A stretch of 64,000 bases of DNA from Chitinophagaceae bacterium (GTDB lineage: Bacteria > Bacteroidota > Bacteroidia > Chitinophagales > Chitinophagaceae): positions 1 to 64,000 of the forward strand of contig JANINS010000003.1 in the NCBI GenBank assembly GCA_024508725.1, written 5' to 3'. The stretch's first letter is position 1; every line of letters begins with the position of its first letter. The notes below the pieces were generated by a model. It searched no databases and was not told the origin of the DNA. It saw only the letters and a program-made list of their open reading frames with translations. Position numbers and translations under genes: made by a program. Shown piece after piece: positions 53,761-64,000 of the stretch.

Positions 53761-53815
53761 ATACCTACCACACATAGGTATAAAGTGTAAGTATATAATA
53801 GCATTGATACAATGC
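53761..53815. promoter_or_regulatory. Two inverted repeats upstream of the nucleotide-sugar promoter
   Basis: ATACCT/AGGTAT with a 9-nt spacer (53761-53781) and GCATTG-ATA-CAATGC (53801-53815). They lie just upstream of the -33 position and could be regulator sites. Unproven. Confidence 0.35.
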
Positions 53816-53863
53816 CGCTAACAATACAAACGGGAAAATTTTGAGTTTGGAAACTACATAAAC

Positions 53864-53881
53864 GATACCAAGTTTGGTATC
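53864..53881. terminator. Short perfect palindrome at the end of the response regulator gene
   Basis: GATACCAAGTTTGGTATC, an 18-nt palindrome that overlaps the stop of the response regulator gene. The T-run after it is short, so it is only a weak terminator candidate. Confidence 0.4.
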
Positions 53882-54290
53882 ACGATGACATCACTTTTGG
53901 CTTAACAAGTTCCAGGATGGTTCTTATTGTTTCCTGAATGGCTTCTATGGTAGCAGGTTTAATAAGATATTTATCTGCTCCTGCTTTATAAGCAAAAGAA
54001 ATGTCTTCTTTTGAAGATGAGGTACTCAATATAAGAATGGGTACTTTGGCAAATTTCTCTTTGCTACGGATCATTTTCACCACTTCTCTTCCATGCACTT
54101 TAGGAAGGTTAAAGTCCATAATAATGATATCGGGCAATACCGCAGTTTTTTCGCAATAACCTGCGGCCGCACTACCATCTTTTAAATGGATCAACTCGTA
54201 TTTGATATTTTGAGCGTCGAGAGAATCCTGTAATAATTCTACATCATCTGCATCATCTTCAATCAAAACTATTCTTAAGGTCCTGCTCAT
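53880..54290 (-). CDS. Single-domain response regulator (Rcp1-like receiver)
   Basis: 136 residues, receiver domain only. Acidic pocket EDD at 11-13, phospho-acceptor Asp59 in IIIMDFNLPKVHG, Ser/Thr in LILSTSSSKE and Lys in YLIKPAT. The LPKVxG signature and length fit the Rcp1-type receivers that partner hybrid or phytochrome-like kinases. No output domain. Divergent from the large CheB-CheR kinase at 54351, its likely phosphodonor (inference). Confidence 0.9.
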   Translation of the reverse strand: MSRTLRIVLIEDDADDVELLQDSLDAQNIKYELIHLKDGSAAAGYCEKTAVLPDIIIMDFNLPKVHGREVVKMIRSKEKFAKVPILILSTSSSKEDISFAYKAGADKYLIKPATIEAIQETIRTILELVKPKVMSS

Positions 54291-54350
54291 TCAAGAATAA
54301 AATATATCAGACATTTTGTAAATGTAACCATATTTGCATATTCTATAATT

Positions 54351-57300
54351 ATGCCTCGAAAAGCAAAACACTCTGCAGATGCAGCTGCAGATACTGGAAA
54401 TTACGTAGTAGCTATTGGTGCATCTGCCGGTGGCCTGGAAGCGATCAATGAGTTTTTTGATAACGTTCCGGAAGATACAGGCTTCTCATTCGTTGTAATT
54501 CAACACCTTTCGCCAGACTATAAAAGTTTGATGGCAGAATTGCTTTCGAAGCATACTGCTATGCAAGTAGTAGAGGCTGGTGAAGACATGCCATTGAAAC
54601 CCAATTGTATCTACCTTATTCCTACTAAGAAGATCCTTACACTAAAGGGAGAAAAGCTACAGTTGGAAGAAAAGGTGAGGAATAATCACCCCAACACTAC
54701 CATTGATATTTTCTTTGAGTCACTTGCCAGTGAGAAAAGAGATAAGGCCATTGGGATCATTCTTTCAGGTACAGGAAGCGATGGTTCTAGAGGAATTGCC
54801 GCTATTAAAGCAGCTGGTGGTAGTGTGATCGTTCAGGACCCAGCCACTGCTGAGTTCGATGGCATGCCTAACAGCGCTATCACTACAGGCTTTGCTGATC
54901 TTGTACTGGCACCTGAATTAATGCCTGACGAGATACTTCATTTTTTGAAGGAAGCACCATTACTCAAATCTTTTAACCAGCTGAACAACCAGGAAGAAGC
55001 GATCATATCCGACATTCTCGAACTGATCTATAGAATCACTCAGCACGACTTCACGCATTATAAACGACCTACACTACACCGTCGTTTAGCGAAAAGAATG
55101 GCGGAAAAAGGATTGTCTTCTCTTTTTGATTATTATACTTTTCTAACCACACATCCCGAAGAGGTTAAAGCACTTTGCAGGGAATTCCTTATTAATGTTA
55201 CACGGTTTTTCAGGGATGAGGATGCTTTTGAGGTCATCCGAAGCCAGGTAATACCTTCTTTGTTCTCAAGCAAAGATTCTGGCGATACCATCAAGGTTTG
55301 GGTGGTAGCAGCCAGCACTGGTGAAGAGGCTTATTCACTTGCCATTCTATTTGAAGAATATATTGAAGCGGCAAAAAGATTTGATATAAGTGTAAAGATA
55401 TTTGCGACAGATGTTGATCAGCATGCAATCGACGTAGCTTCAAAAGGTGTGTATAACCAGGATGCCGTTAAAGGGATCTCAGCCGAACGGCTAAAAAAAT
55501 TCTTTACCAAGGAAGGGAATAATTATAAAGTTTCGGCATCACTAAGAAAAGCAGTTGTTTTTGCGAAGCATGATATAACCAAGGATCCACCATTTAGTAA
55601 GATCGATCTGCTCACCTGCAGAAACATGCTTATTTATATGAACTCTTTGTTGCAGAAGAGTATTCTGCAGAAATTTCATTTTGCATTGAATGAAGATGGT
55701 TATCTCTTTCTAGGCAACAGTGAGAATATTGGCATTCTGAAAGATGTAATGAAGGATGTAGACAAGAAATGGAAAATATACAGATGTATCAGCAAAACAA
55801 AAACGGGTGAGTATGAAGCTTTCCTGAATCCTTCTGATAAAACACAGCTTCACCTGCCCTCGCCTAAAGCGAAAAATGCACTAACACATCTTTCCGAAAT
55901 ATTTAAAGACACTTTACTTGATGAATACCAGTATGCCGGTATTCTTATCGATAAAGATTTTGAGGTTAAACAAGCAGTGGGTGCTTTCAAAAACTTCATC
56001 AGCTTTCCCGAAGGCAGTTTTAATTTCAATTTACTTAAGCTGGTTCCTTCGGATCTTGCTGTTGCACTGAGTACATGCATCAGAAAGTCGATCAAGGATA
56101 ATGAGAAGGTTGTTCAAAAAAAGATCAAAGTAGACACGCCGAAGAAAGAACGCAGTATTAATATTATTGTTAAGCCTTACCTCAACCAGAAGACTTACCT
56201 GCAACCATTTTTGTTTATCATTTTCAGTGAAAATGAGCAGGAAACAAGATCCTCATCAAAAACTGTTGATCTTAGCAGGAAAGAACTCATCGCCAAACGT
56301 GTTGAAGAACTCGAGAATGAATTAAAAGACACGAAAGAAAACCTGCAGGCAGTAATTGAAGAAGTAGAATCTGCCAATGAAGAGCTGCAATCCAGTAATG
56401 AAGAGATCATATCATCCAACGAAGAATTACAAAGTACCAACGAAGAGTTACAATCGTTAAACGAAGAGTTACATACCGTTAATGCCGAACATCAGCAGAA
56501 GATCAAAGAGTTAATAGAACTGAATGATGATCTGAACAACTATTTCAACAACTCTGAAGTTGGCCAGATATTAATAGACAGGAATCTACAGGTAAGAAAG
56601 TTTACACCGTTTGCTAAAAAGCAGGTCAATCTTATTGAAAGCGATATCGGCAGATCAATCACAGATCTGTCTACAAATTTTAATAGCGAAAATTTTGTAG
56701 ATAAGATCAAACAGGTGATGAAAACCGGCCAAAGAGAAGAAAGAGAGATCACTATGTTTGATGGGAATACCTGTCTTATGAGAATTGCGCCTTTCTTCAG
56801 GCAAGACAAAAGTATTGACGGCGTAGTGGTGAACTTCGTTGATATTTCACAGCTCAAAACATTAAACAGCATTGTTGGAGCAATCCTCAACAGTTCAACC
56901 AGTGGCATTCTTGCGAAGAAAGCCATTCGGAATAAGAAAAAAGAGATCATTGATTTTGAATATACCAGTGTAAACCGGGCTGCAGAAATGATGCTGAATA
57001 TGAAGCCGGGTTCGCTTTTGGGTAAACGAATGAAGAAGGTATTTCCTGAAATGACCGACGCATATTTTAAACAATATGTTGATGTTGTTAATAAGGATGA
57101 GACCAGCCAGTTTGAATTATTTAACGACAAACTCAATAAATGGTTCGATGTGGTTTGTGTAAAAATGATGGATGGGCTTGTAACTACTTTCACTGATATA
57201 ACTGACAGGAAAACAGCAGCAGATCTTCTTGCTTCGGGGTATGAAGAATTAAAGGTTACCACTCATAAATTGGAAAGATCTAACATGGATCTTCTCCAGT

Positions 57301-57980
57301 TTGCATCTGTTGCTTCGCATGATCTGAAAGAACCGCTGAGAAAAATTCAGGCCTTTGGAAATATCCTGAAAGAAAAAGTAAAAATAAAATTAGATGATGC
57401 TGAGTATAAATACATCGACAAGATGATCAACTCTTCTAACAGGATGCAAAACCTGGTAGATGATATACTTACGCTTTCAAGATTGTCCAATACTGAAATT
57501 CCATTTGTCAATACAGATCTAAATGATATTGTACACAAAATCATCGACGATCTTGAGATCACCATCAAAGAAAAAAATGCCGTTATAGACATTGGTGAAC
57601 TTCCGGTGCTAAAGGCTGTACCAGGACAAATGCACCAGTTGTTTCAAAACCTTATTACGAATGGTTTAAAATTCAACGAAAGCAAAAAACCAACTATCAC
57701 AATAAAGCTCACTGCTTTATCGAAAGAATTACAAAAGCAATACGAGATCAACTCCAAAGATTACTATTGTATAGAAGTGGTTGACGATGGTATCGGTTTC
57801 GAACAAAAATATGCAGATAAAATATTTGGGATCTTTCAACGACTGGACGGAAACTCTTACCAGGGATCCGGAATTGGTTTGGCCATTTGTAAGAAGATCA
57901 TGGATAATCACAAGGGCTATATTGTTGCCAGAAGTTCACCGGGAGAAGGTGCAAAATTCAGCCTGATATTTCCTAAGTAA
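54351..57980 (+). CDS. CheB-CheR-PAS-histidine kinase fusion protein
   Basis: 1209 residues. CheB methylesterase (about 15-200) with Ser25 in AIGASAGGLE, His52 in VIQHLSP and Asp144 in SGTGSDGS. CheR methyltransferase (about 215-490) with WVVAASTGEEAYSLAILFEE. A long coiled coil (about 640-740) of NEELQS repeats. Two PAS-like domains (about 740-960). Dimerisation/phosphoacceptor helix with His990 in SVASHDLKEPLR and a HATPase domain with VVDDGIGFEQ and GSGIGLAICKKIMDNHKGYI. No receiver domain; the divergent single-domain regulator may take the phosphate. CheB-CheR fusions of this type act in signalling outside classical chemotaxis; the signal is unknown. Its stop abuts the tsaD stop. Confidence 0.92.
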   Translation: MPRKAKHSADAAADTGNYVVAIGASAGGLEAINEFFDNVPEDTGFSFVVIQHLSPDYKSLMAELLSKHTAMQVVEAGEDMPLKPNCIYLIPTKKILTLKGEKLQLEEKVRNNHPNTTIDIFFESLASEKRDKAIGIILSGTGSDGSRGIAAIKAAGGSVIVQDPATAEFDGMPNSAITTGFADLVLAPELMPDEILHFLKEAPLLKSFNQLNNQEEAIISDILELIYRITQHDFTHYKRPTLHRRLAKRMAEKGLSSLFDYYTFLTTHPEEVKALCREFLINVTRFFRDEDAFEVIRSQVIPSLFSSKDSGDTIKVWVVAASTGEEAYSLAILFEEYIEAAKRFDISVKIFATDVDQHAIDVASKGVYNQDAVKGISAERLKKFFTKEGNNYKVSASLRKAVVFAKHDITKDPPFSKIDLLTCRNMLIYMNSLLQKSILQKFHFALNEDGYLFLGNSENIGILKDVMKDVDKKWKIYRCISKTKTGEYEAFLNPSDKTQLHLPSPKAKNALTHLSEIFKDTLLDEYQYAGILIDKDFEVKQAVGAFKNFISFPEGSFNFNLLKLVPSDLAVALSTCIRKSIKDNEKVVQKKIKVDTPKKERSINIIVKPYLNQKTYLQPFLFIIFSENEQETRSSSKTVDLSRKELIAKRVEELENELKDTKENLQAVIEEVESANEELQSSNEEIISSNEELQSTNEELQSLNEELHTVNAEHQQKIKELIELNDDLNNYFNNSEVGQILIDRNLQVRKFTPFAKKQVNLIESDIGRSITDLSTNFNSENFVDKIKQVMKTGQREEREITMFDGNTCLMRIAPFFRQDKSIDGVVVNFVDISQLKTLNSIVGAILNSSTSGILAKKAIRNKKKEIIDFEYTSVNRAAEMMLNMKPGSLLGKRMKKVFPEMTDAYFKQYVDVVNKDETSQFELFNDKLNKWFDVVCVKMMDGLVTTFTDITDRKTAADLLASGYEELKVTTHKLERSNMDLLQFASVASHDLKEPLRKIQAFGNILKEKVKIKLDDAEYKYIDKMINSSNRMQNLVDDILTLSRLSNTEIPFVNTDLNDIVHKIIDDLEITIKEKNAVIDIGELPVLKAVPGQMHQLFQNLITNGLKFNESKKPTITIKLTALSKELQKQYEINSKDYYCIEVVDDGIGFEQKYADKIFGIFQRLDGNSYQGSGIGLAICKKIMDNHKGYIVARSSPGEGAKFSLIFPK

Positions 57981-58982
57981 TTACCAGTTAGCTCTTGCTG
58001 TAGGACTTACAGACAGATCAACGAAATCTGCCTGTAAGTATTTATAATAAGCCGTGATAGCGATCATTGCAGCATTATCAGTACAGTACTGGAATTGAGG
58101 TATAAATGTTTTCCACCCATTTTTCTCGCCCCATTCTGTTAATGTTGTACGCAAGCCACTATTGGCACTAACGCCACCTGCAATACAAACATTTGTTATT
58201 CCTGTTTGCTGAACAGCTTTCTTAACCTTCTTCATTAAAATATTAATGATGGTCGATTGAATGGAAGCACACAAATCATTCACATGTTTATTAATGAATT
58301 CCGGATCTTCCTTCTGCTTTGCCTGTAAAAAATATAATACCGAAGTCTTTAACCCACTGAAAGAAAAGTTTAGCTCAGGTATTTGTGGTTCTGCAAACTT
58401 AAAAGCTGTTGGATTTCCTTGCTGTGCATATTTATCTATCAACGGACCACCAGGATAAGGCAAGCCAAGCAATTTTGCCGATTTATCAAACGCTTCTCCA
58501 GCTGCATCATCTATGGTTTCTCCAATCACTTTAAGCTCGTTGGGAGAACTGGCTTTTACGATTTGTGTATGACCTCCACTCACCGTTAAACACAGGAAGG
58601 GAAACTCAGGTTTGGGATCATCTATTAAATTGGCGAGCACATGTGCCTGCATGTGATGAACTGCGATCAATGGTTTGTTTAAAGATAAAGCCAGTGATTT
58701 TGCAAACTGTGCTCCTACCAACAAACTCCCTATCAAACCAGGTGCTTGTGTAAAAGCGATCGCATCTACAACAGAAAGATCAATGTTGGCATTCTTTAAT
58801 GCAACATCTACTACGGGAACAATATTCTGCATATGAGCCCTGCTGGCCAGTTCCGGAACAACGCCACCATATTGTTCATGTACAGTTTGATTGGCTATAT
58901 GATTGGATAATATTTTTCCATCTACACAAACCGACGCAGATGTTTCATCGCAGGAAGATTCAATTGCAAGAATAGTTGCCAA
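57981..58982 (-). CDS. tsaD: tRNA N6-adenosine threonylcarbamoyltransferase TsaD
   Basis: 333 residues, normal length. ESSCDETSASVCVDGKILSN at the start, metal-binding HHMQAHV, TVSGGHTQI, FDKSAKLLGLPYPGGPLIDK and the C-terminal CTDNAAMIAITAYYKY. It transfers threonylcarbamoyl to A37 of ANN-decoding tRNAs. The start codon is TTG; no ATG is near in frame. It converges with the CheB-CheR gene with zero spacing. Confidence 0.95.
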   Translation of the reverse strand: MATILAIESSCDETSASVCVDGKILSNHIANQTVHEQYGGVVPELASRAHMQNIVPVVDVALKNANIDLSVVDAIAFTQAPGLIGSLLVGAQFAKSLALSLNKPLIAVHHMQAHVLANLIDDPKPEFPFLCLTVSGGHTQIVKASSPNELKVIGETIDDAAGEAFDKSAKLLGLPYPGGPLIDKYAQQGNPTAFKFAEPQIPELNFSFSGLKTSVLYFLQAKQKEDPEFINKHVNDLCASIQSTIINILMKKVKKAVQQTGITNVCIAGGVSANSGLRTTLTEWGEKNGWKTFIPQFQYCTDNAAMIAITAYYKYLQADFVDLSVSPTARANW

Positions 58983-59089
58983 GGAAGTTATTAGTTTATA
59001 AGTAAAACGGGTACAAATGTAACGAGGTTAAATCATCCCTTCATTCCAAATAAAAAACGCATTATCTTATAAAATTTATCTCTTTATTA

Positions 59090-60355
59090 TTAGGTAGTTC
59101 TGATCGCTTTTACAGGATTCATTTTAGCAGCAATGAATGCAGGAATAATTCCGGAGATAACGCCGAGGATCACACAGATGATGAGAGCCGTTAACAATAT
59201 TCTTCCTCCAATAAAAATAGGAAATGGCAAAACAGATGATAGTACCAATGCAAGTATCTGTACGAAAAATAACCCTACCAGGCCGCCGATAATGCATAAG
59301 AAAGCACTCTCCAGCAAAAACTCGATCAAAATGGTGCTTCGCTTGGCACCGATCGCTTTCTTCAAACCGATCTGGCTGGTTCTTTCACGTACTGTAACAA
59401 ACATGATATTGGCAACACCAAATCCGCCTACGATCAAAGAAAGTCCGGCTATCACCCATCCGGCAAGATTTACCACACCAAAAAGTGAATCGGCCTGTTC
59501 ACTGAACATATTGATATCGTTCAAAGCAAAATTATCTTCCTGTGTAGGACTTAACTTACGGATCTGCCGCATGGCTCCTCTTAGATCTTCAACAAGTGCA
59601 GAAGAAGGAATACCATCTTTCGCTTTGATCATTATCAGGTTATTGCCCCCAAACCCCTGGTTCACATTGAACATGGATGCATAGAACTGGTAAGCGATGA
59701 TCACACTATTATCATAATCGAATCCGCCAACAAAACTCTGCCCTTGTTTTTGAATCACGCCCACAACGGTAACACGCCTTCCATTAACGGAAATTTCTTT
59801 ACCAGCTGCAGTTTGTGCATTCCCGATCAGGTCTTCTGCCACCTGGTTACCAATGATGGCAACGGCTGTACCTCTTTTAAAATCGGCTTCAGATAAATAC
59901 CTGCCACCCTCAACAATGTCAATCGTTTGTATCTTATTAAAATCTTCTGTAATGCCGTAAACACTAACACCACTAAGGTCAAAATCTTTATAGTTCAAAG
60001 TAGCACTGCTCGAAACAAAATGAGCCACATATTCTGCCAAAGAAGATCGCTCTTTGATCATCTCAACTTCACTGCGTTTGGGAGTTGGACGATTGATATA
60101 CTTCCACCACGGATATGAACCACCACCACCCTGTCCATATTCCCATTTGTCTAACCAAACCGAATTATTACCCAAACTCTTAAGATCACCCTGTACTTTT
60201 TGTTGAAGACTGTCCACCGTAGCCAAAACTCCAATTACGCAAAAGATACCGAACGTTACTCCCAATAATGATAAACCACTGCGAAGTTTGTTATTCTTCA
60301 GCTCACCCAAAGCCATCTTAAAGCTGTTCCAGAGTATCGTCAGCAGTTTGAACAT
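59090..60355 (-). CDS. MacB-like ABC transporter permease
   Basis: 421 residues. One N-terminal membrane helix (SGLSLLGVTFGIFCVIGVLA), a MacB periplasmic domain (about 45-290) and three C-terminal helices of the FtsX fold (VNLAGWVIAGLSLIVGGFGV, LESAFLCIIGGLVGLFFVQI, ILLTALIICVILGVISGIIP). The PVKAI ending is typical of this group. It needs a separate ATP-binding subunit, absent in the window. Substrate unknown. Confidence 0.92.
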   Translation of the reverse strand: MFKLLTILWNSFKMALGELKNNKLRSGLSLLGVTFGIFCVIGVLATVDSLQQKVQGDLKSLGNNSVWLDKWEYGQGGGGSYPWWKYINRPTPKRSEVEMIKERSSLAEYVAHFVSSSATLNYKDFDLSGVSVYGITEDFNKIQTIDIVEGGRYLSEADFKRGTAVAIIGNQVAEDLIGNAQTAAGKEISVNGRRVTVVGVIQKQGQSFVGGFDYDNSVIIAYQFYASMFNVNQGFGGNNLIMIKAKDGIPSSALVEDLRGAMRQIRKLSPTQEDNFALNDINMFSEQADSLFGVVNLAGWVIAGLSLIVGGFGVANIMFVTVRERTSQIGLKKAIGAKRSTILIEFLLESAFLCIIGGLVGLFFVQILALVLSSVLPFPIFIGGRILLTALIICVILGVISGIIPAFIAAKMNPVKAIRTT

Positions 60356-60455
60356 GCACCAAATTTAATGCTTGCCGTTGAAGTTCGCTAAACATGATTT
60401 ATCTCAACTTTCTTCAAAAAAGATTGTTTTTTCTAAAAGGCATCTAATCGATTGT

Positions 60456-60463
60456 TATTTTTG
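60456..60463 (+). promoter_or_regulatory. Candidate -7 box of the sdhCAB operon
   Basis: TATTTTTG matches TAnnTTTG exactly, 31 bp before the sdhC ATG at 60494. No good -33 box at the usual distance. Confidence 0.5.
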
Positions 60464-60493
60464 CACCGATTTTTAAAGAACCAAACTTGCTTT

Positions 60494-61174
60494 ATGACCT
60501 GGAAACAAGTCTTCACTTCTACGATAGGACAGAAATTAGTAATGGGATTGACCGGTCTTTTTCTTATCTCTTTTTTAGTGGTACACGTAGGATTAAATGC
60601 CTGCATCTGGGCTGACGACGGTGGCAAAATGTTTAACCAGGGAGCTCATTTCATGGGTTCGATGGTGGTGATCCGCATTATGGAGATCGGACTTTTCATT
60701 GGTTTCTTCATTCATATTATACAGGGTTACGCCTTAACAGCATACAATAACAGCCGTCGTGGTACCGCTTACCGTGTAAACAAAGGTTACGGCAGTAAAT
60801 GGTATAGCCGAAGCATGGGTTTATTGGGAACATTGTTGTTGTTGTTCCTGATCATGCACATATGGCATTTCTGGGTGCCTTCAAGAATTACACAAGATCT
60901 GCCTGAAGCTTCTTACAATCCTGAGCACCACGACCTGTTCTCAAGAATGATTTTGGTTTTCCAGGATCCGATCGTAGTTGTATTGTATGTTCTGGGTTGC
61001 ATCAGCCTTGCTTACCACCTGGCTCATGGGTTTAAAGCTGCATTCAGAACGTTTGGCGTACACAATAGCAGGTATTATTCAACCATCAAAGCCGTAGGAT
61101 ATGCATTTTCAGTGATCGTTCCTTTGGCTTTTGCCATGATGCCTGTGAGTATGTATTTGGGTTGGGTGAAATAA
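60494..61174 (+). CDS. sdhC: Succinate dehydrogenase cytochrome b subunit
   Basis: 226 residues from the ATG at 60494 (MTWKQVFTSTIGQKLVMGLT); a longer reading with a TTG start overlaps the promoter and is rejected. Five membrane helices, with heme-ligand His in VVHVGLNACIW, HIIQGYALTAY, LIMHIWHFWV and LAYHLAHGF, the pattern of the five-helix single-subunit anchor of Bacteroidota (B-type) complex II. First gene of sdhCAB; a MITE-like element lies between it and sdhA. Confidence 0.93.
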   Translation: MTWKQVFTSTIGQKLVMGLTGLFLISFLVVHVGLNACIWADDGGKMFNQGAHFMGSMVVIRIMEIGLFIGFFIHIIQGYALTAYNNSRRGTAYRVNKGYGSKWYSRSMGLLGTLLLLFLIMHIWHFWVPSRITQDLPEASYNPEHHDLFSRMILVFQDPIVVVLYVLGCISLAYHLAHGFKAAFRTFGVHNSRYYSTIKAVGYAFSVIVPLAFAMMPVSMYLGWVK

Positions 61175-61209
61175 GGTGAAGCAGGGTGCAGTAACTCCGA
61201 TTAAACATT

Positions 61210-61385
61210 CGTTGCGTCGCACTCTTGTACAATTAGTTCTTTATTCAACTTAAGTAACGCAAAGAGCACAAAGATCACGCAAAGTCCGCTAAGACTTAGC
61301 GATCTCTGCGGAAACCTCAGCGTTCTTTGCGATACTAAAAAGCTCATCACTGATCCTTCTGCACAAGTGTGCGACGCAAGGAATG
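61210..61385. mobile_element. MITE-like element with terminal inverted repeats between sdhC and sdhA
   Basis: The left end starts CATTCGTTGCGTCGCACTCT; the right end, read inverted, starts CATTCCTTGCGTCGCACACT. The two termini match over 25 bp with three differences. The inner part (about 61250-61335) has hairpins, including CGCTAA-GAC-TTAGCG and CGCAAAGA/TCTTTGCG arms. About 176 bp, no ORF: a miniature inverted-repeat element. No clear target duplication was found. Confidence 0.65.
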
Positions 61386-61471
61386 ATGAGTTAAGAACCG
61401 AAAGCTGACTTAATAAAAATATTCTTTACAAACTAGTTCGCAACTGCAAACTAAAAACTGTAAACTGTTTT

Positions 61472-63445
<1,974 letters not shown>

Positions 63446-63470
63446 TTAGACAATATTCAAATTCCAGAGA

Positions 63471-64000
63471 ATGGAGCATTACAATATGAACCTCACTGTT
63501 GAGGTGTGGAGACAGAAAAATAAAGACGACAAAGGTGGATTCAAGTCTTACAAAGTGAAAGATATCTCTTCCGAGATGTCGTTCCTTGAGATGTTCGATG
63601 TATTGAACGAGCAGTTGGTACACAATGGTGAAGAACCAATTGCTTTCGACCACGACTGCCGTGAAGGCATTTGCGGTGCATGTTCAATGTACATCAACGG
63701 TAAGCCACATGGTCCGTGGGCTGCAACTACAACCTGCCAGCTTCACATGAGAGCTTTCAAAGATGGAGACACCATCGTTGTAGAGCCTTGGAGAGCCAAA
63801 GCTTTCCCAGTGATCAAAGACCTGGTTACAGATCGCTCTGCTTTCGACCGTATCATCGCTGCCGGAGGTTATGTTTCAGTCAACACCGGTAATGCAGTTG
63901 ATGGTAACTCGCTGCCTATTGAAAAAGAAAAAGCAGATTCAGCTTTTGCCGCAGCAGCTTGTATTGGTTGTGGTGCCTGTGTTGCTATTTGTAAAAACAG
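63471..64000 (+). CDS. sdhB: Succinate dehydrogenase iron-sulfur subunit (partial)
   Basis: Starts at the ATG at 63471 ([20 protein letters not shown]) and runs off the window after about 176 codons. [2Fe-2S] cluster motif [16 protein letters not shown] and a later Cys in TTTCQLH. The first cysteines of the [4Fe-4S] motif are visible ([13 protein letters not shown]), the rest is cut off. It carries electrons from FAD to the membrane anchor. Confidence 0.96.
   Translation, partial: MEHYNMNLTVEVWRQKNKDDKGGFKSYKVKDISSEMSFLEMFDVLNEQLVHNGEEPIAFDHDCREGICGACSMYINGKPHGPWAATTTCQLHMRAFKDGDTIVVEPWRAKAFPVIKDLVTDRSAFDRIIAAGGYVSVNTGNAVDGNSLPIEKEKADSAFAAAACIGCGACVAICKN

Noticed and set aside
60452-60493. 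Upstream extension of sdhC with a TTG start
   Set aside because: It overlaps the -7 box at 60456-60463 and adds no homologous residues; the ATG at 60494 matches the family start.
61231-61360. Possible regulatory RNA or riboswitch in the sdhC-sdhA gap
   Set aside because: The hairpins lie between inverted terminal repeats shared with other intergenic sites, so a repeat element is the simpler reading; no known riboswitch pattern was seen.

Overview
The window looks like chromosomal DNA of a free-living Bacteroidota bacterium, most likely family Chitinophagaceae (inference). The evidence is a SusC/SusD polysaccharide utilisation locus with a propeller-type regulator, lipoproteins with Bacteroidota-style lipoboxes, many TonB-dependent systems, and promoters that fit the Bacteroidota consensus TTTG-N19-TAnnTTTG. 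The tRNA-Gln and rpsF promoters fit it exactly at the -7 box, with the 19-bp spacing.

Layout. 1-4680 (minus): a giant secreted HYR-repeat protein, cut by the window edge, and a small exported protein in front of it. 5067-15489 (minus): a beta-glucan utilisation operon (SusC, SusD, PKD-type surface lipoprotein, GH16, GH5-CBM6, GH3), with its propeller/Y_Y_Y/HTH regulator divergent at 15685-18570. 18577-22425 (minus): a periplasmic PaoABC-type molybdenum hydroxylase whose FAD subunit carries a frameshift. 22536-24149: GH43 glycosidase. 24315-31527 (plus): small exported protein, RND efflux trio and a membrane-anchored metallo-beta-lactamase-fold protein. 31661-37576 (minus): M1 metallopeptidase, rsmI, purS, pssA, an IVP-type four-helix protein, aminopeptidase P and a small polar protein. 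37707-43074 (minus): secreted DNA/RNA nuclease, OB-like (DUF5689-type) lipoprotein and TonB-dependent receptor, a candidate nucleic-acid scavenging locus. 43236-44541 (minus): rplI, rpsR, rpsF. 44737-47934: peptidase E, small exported proteins, a double OmpA-domain protein and tRNA-Gln(UUG). 47964-53709 (minus): nucleotide-sugar genes for a surface polysaccharide. 53880-57980: response regulator divergent from a CheB-CheR-PAS-histidine kinase fusion. 57981-60355 (minus): tsaD and an ABC transporter permease. 60494-64000 (plus): sdhC, sdhA and sdhB (sdhB cut by the edge).

Most unusual points. (1) Two unrelated domains are nested at the same loop of HYR modules in the large surface protein, and one of them reads as a circularly permuted C-type lectin domain. 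(2) A dispersed intergenic repeat, GTTGCGTCGCACTCTTGTAC, occurs at several sites; two inverted copies form a MITE-like element between sdhC and sdhA. (3) The PUL/regulator divergent region holds three exact copies of TACTACATCA, a candidate operator. (4) The molybdenum hydroxylase FAD subunit has a one-base frameshift. (5) A compact small transcript at 45987-46152 has a strong Shine-Dalgarno, short ORFs and a strong terminator. Nothing resembling a CRISPR array, prophage, transposase or rRNA operon was seen.
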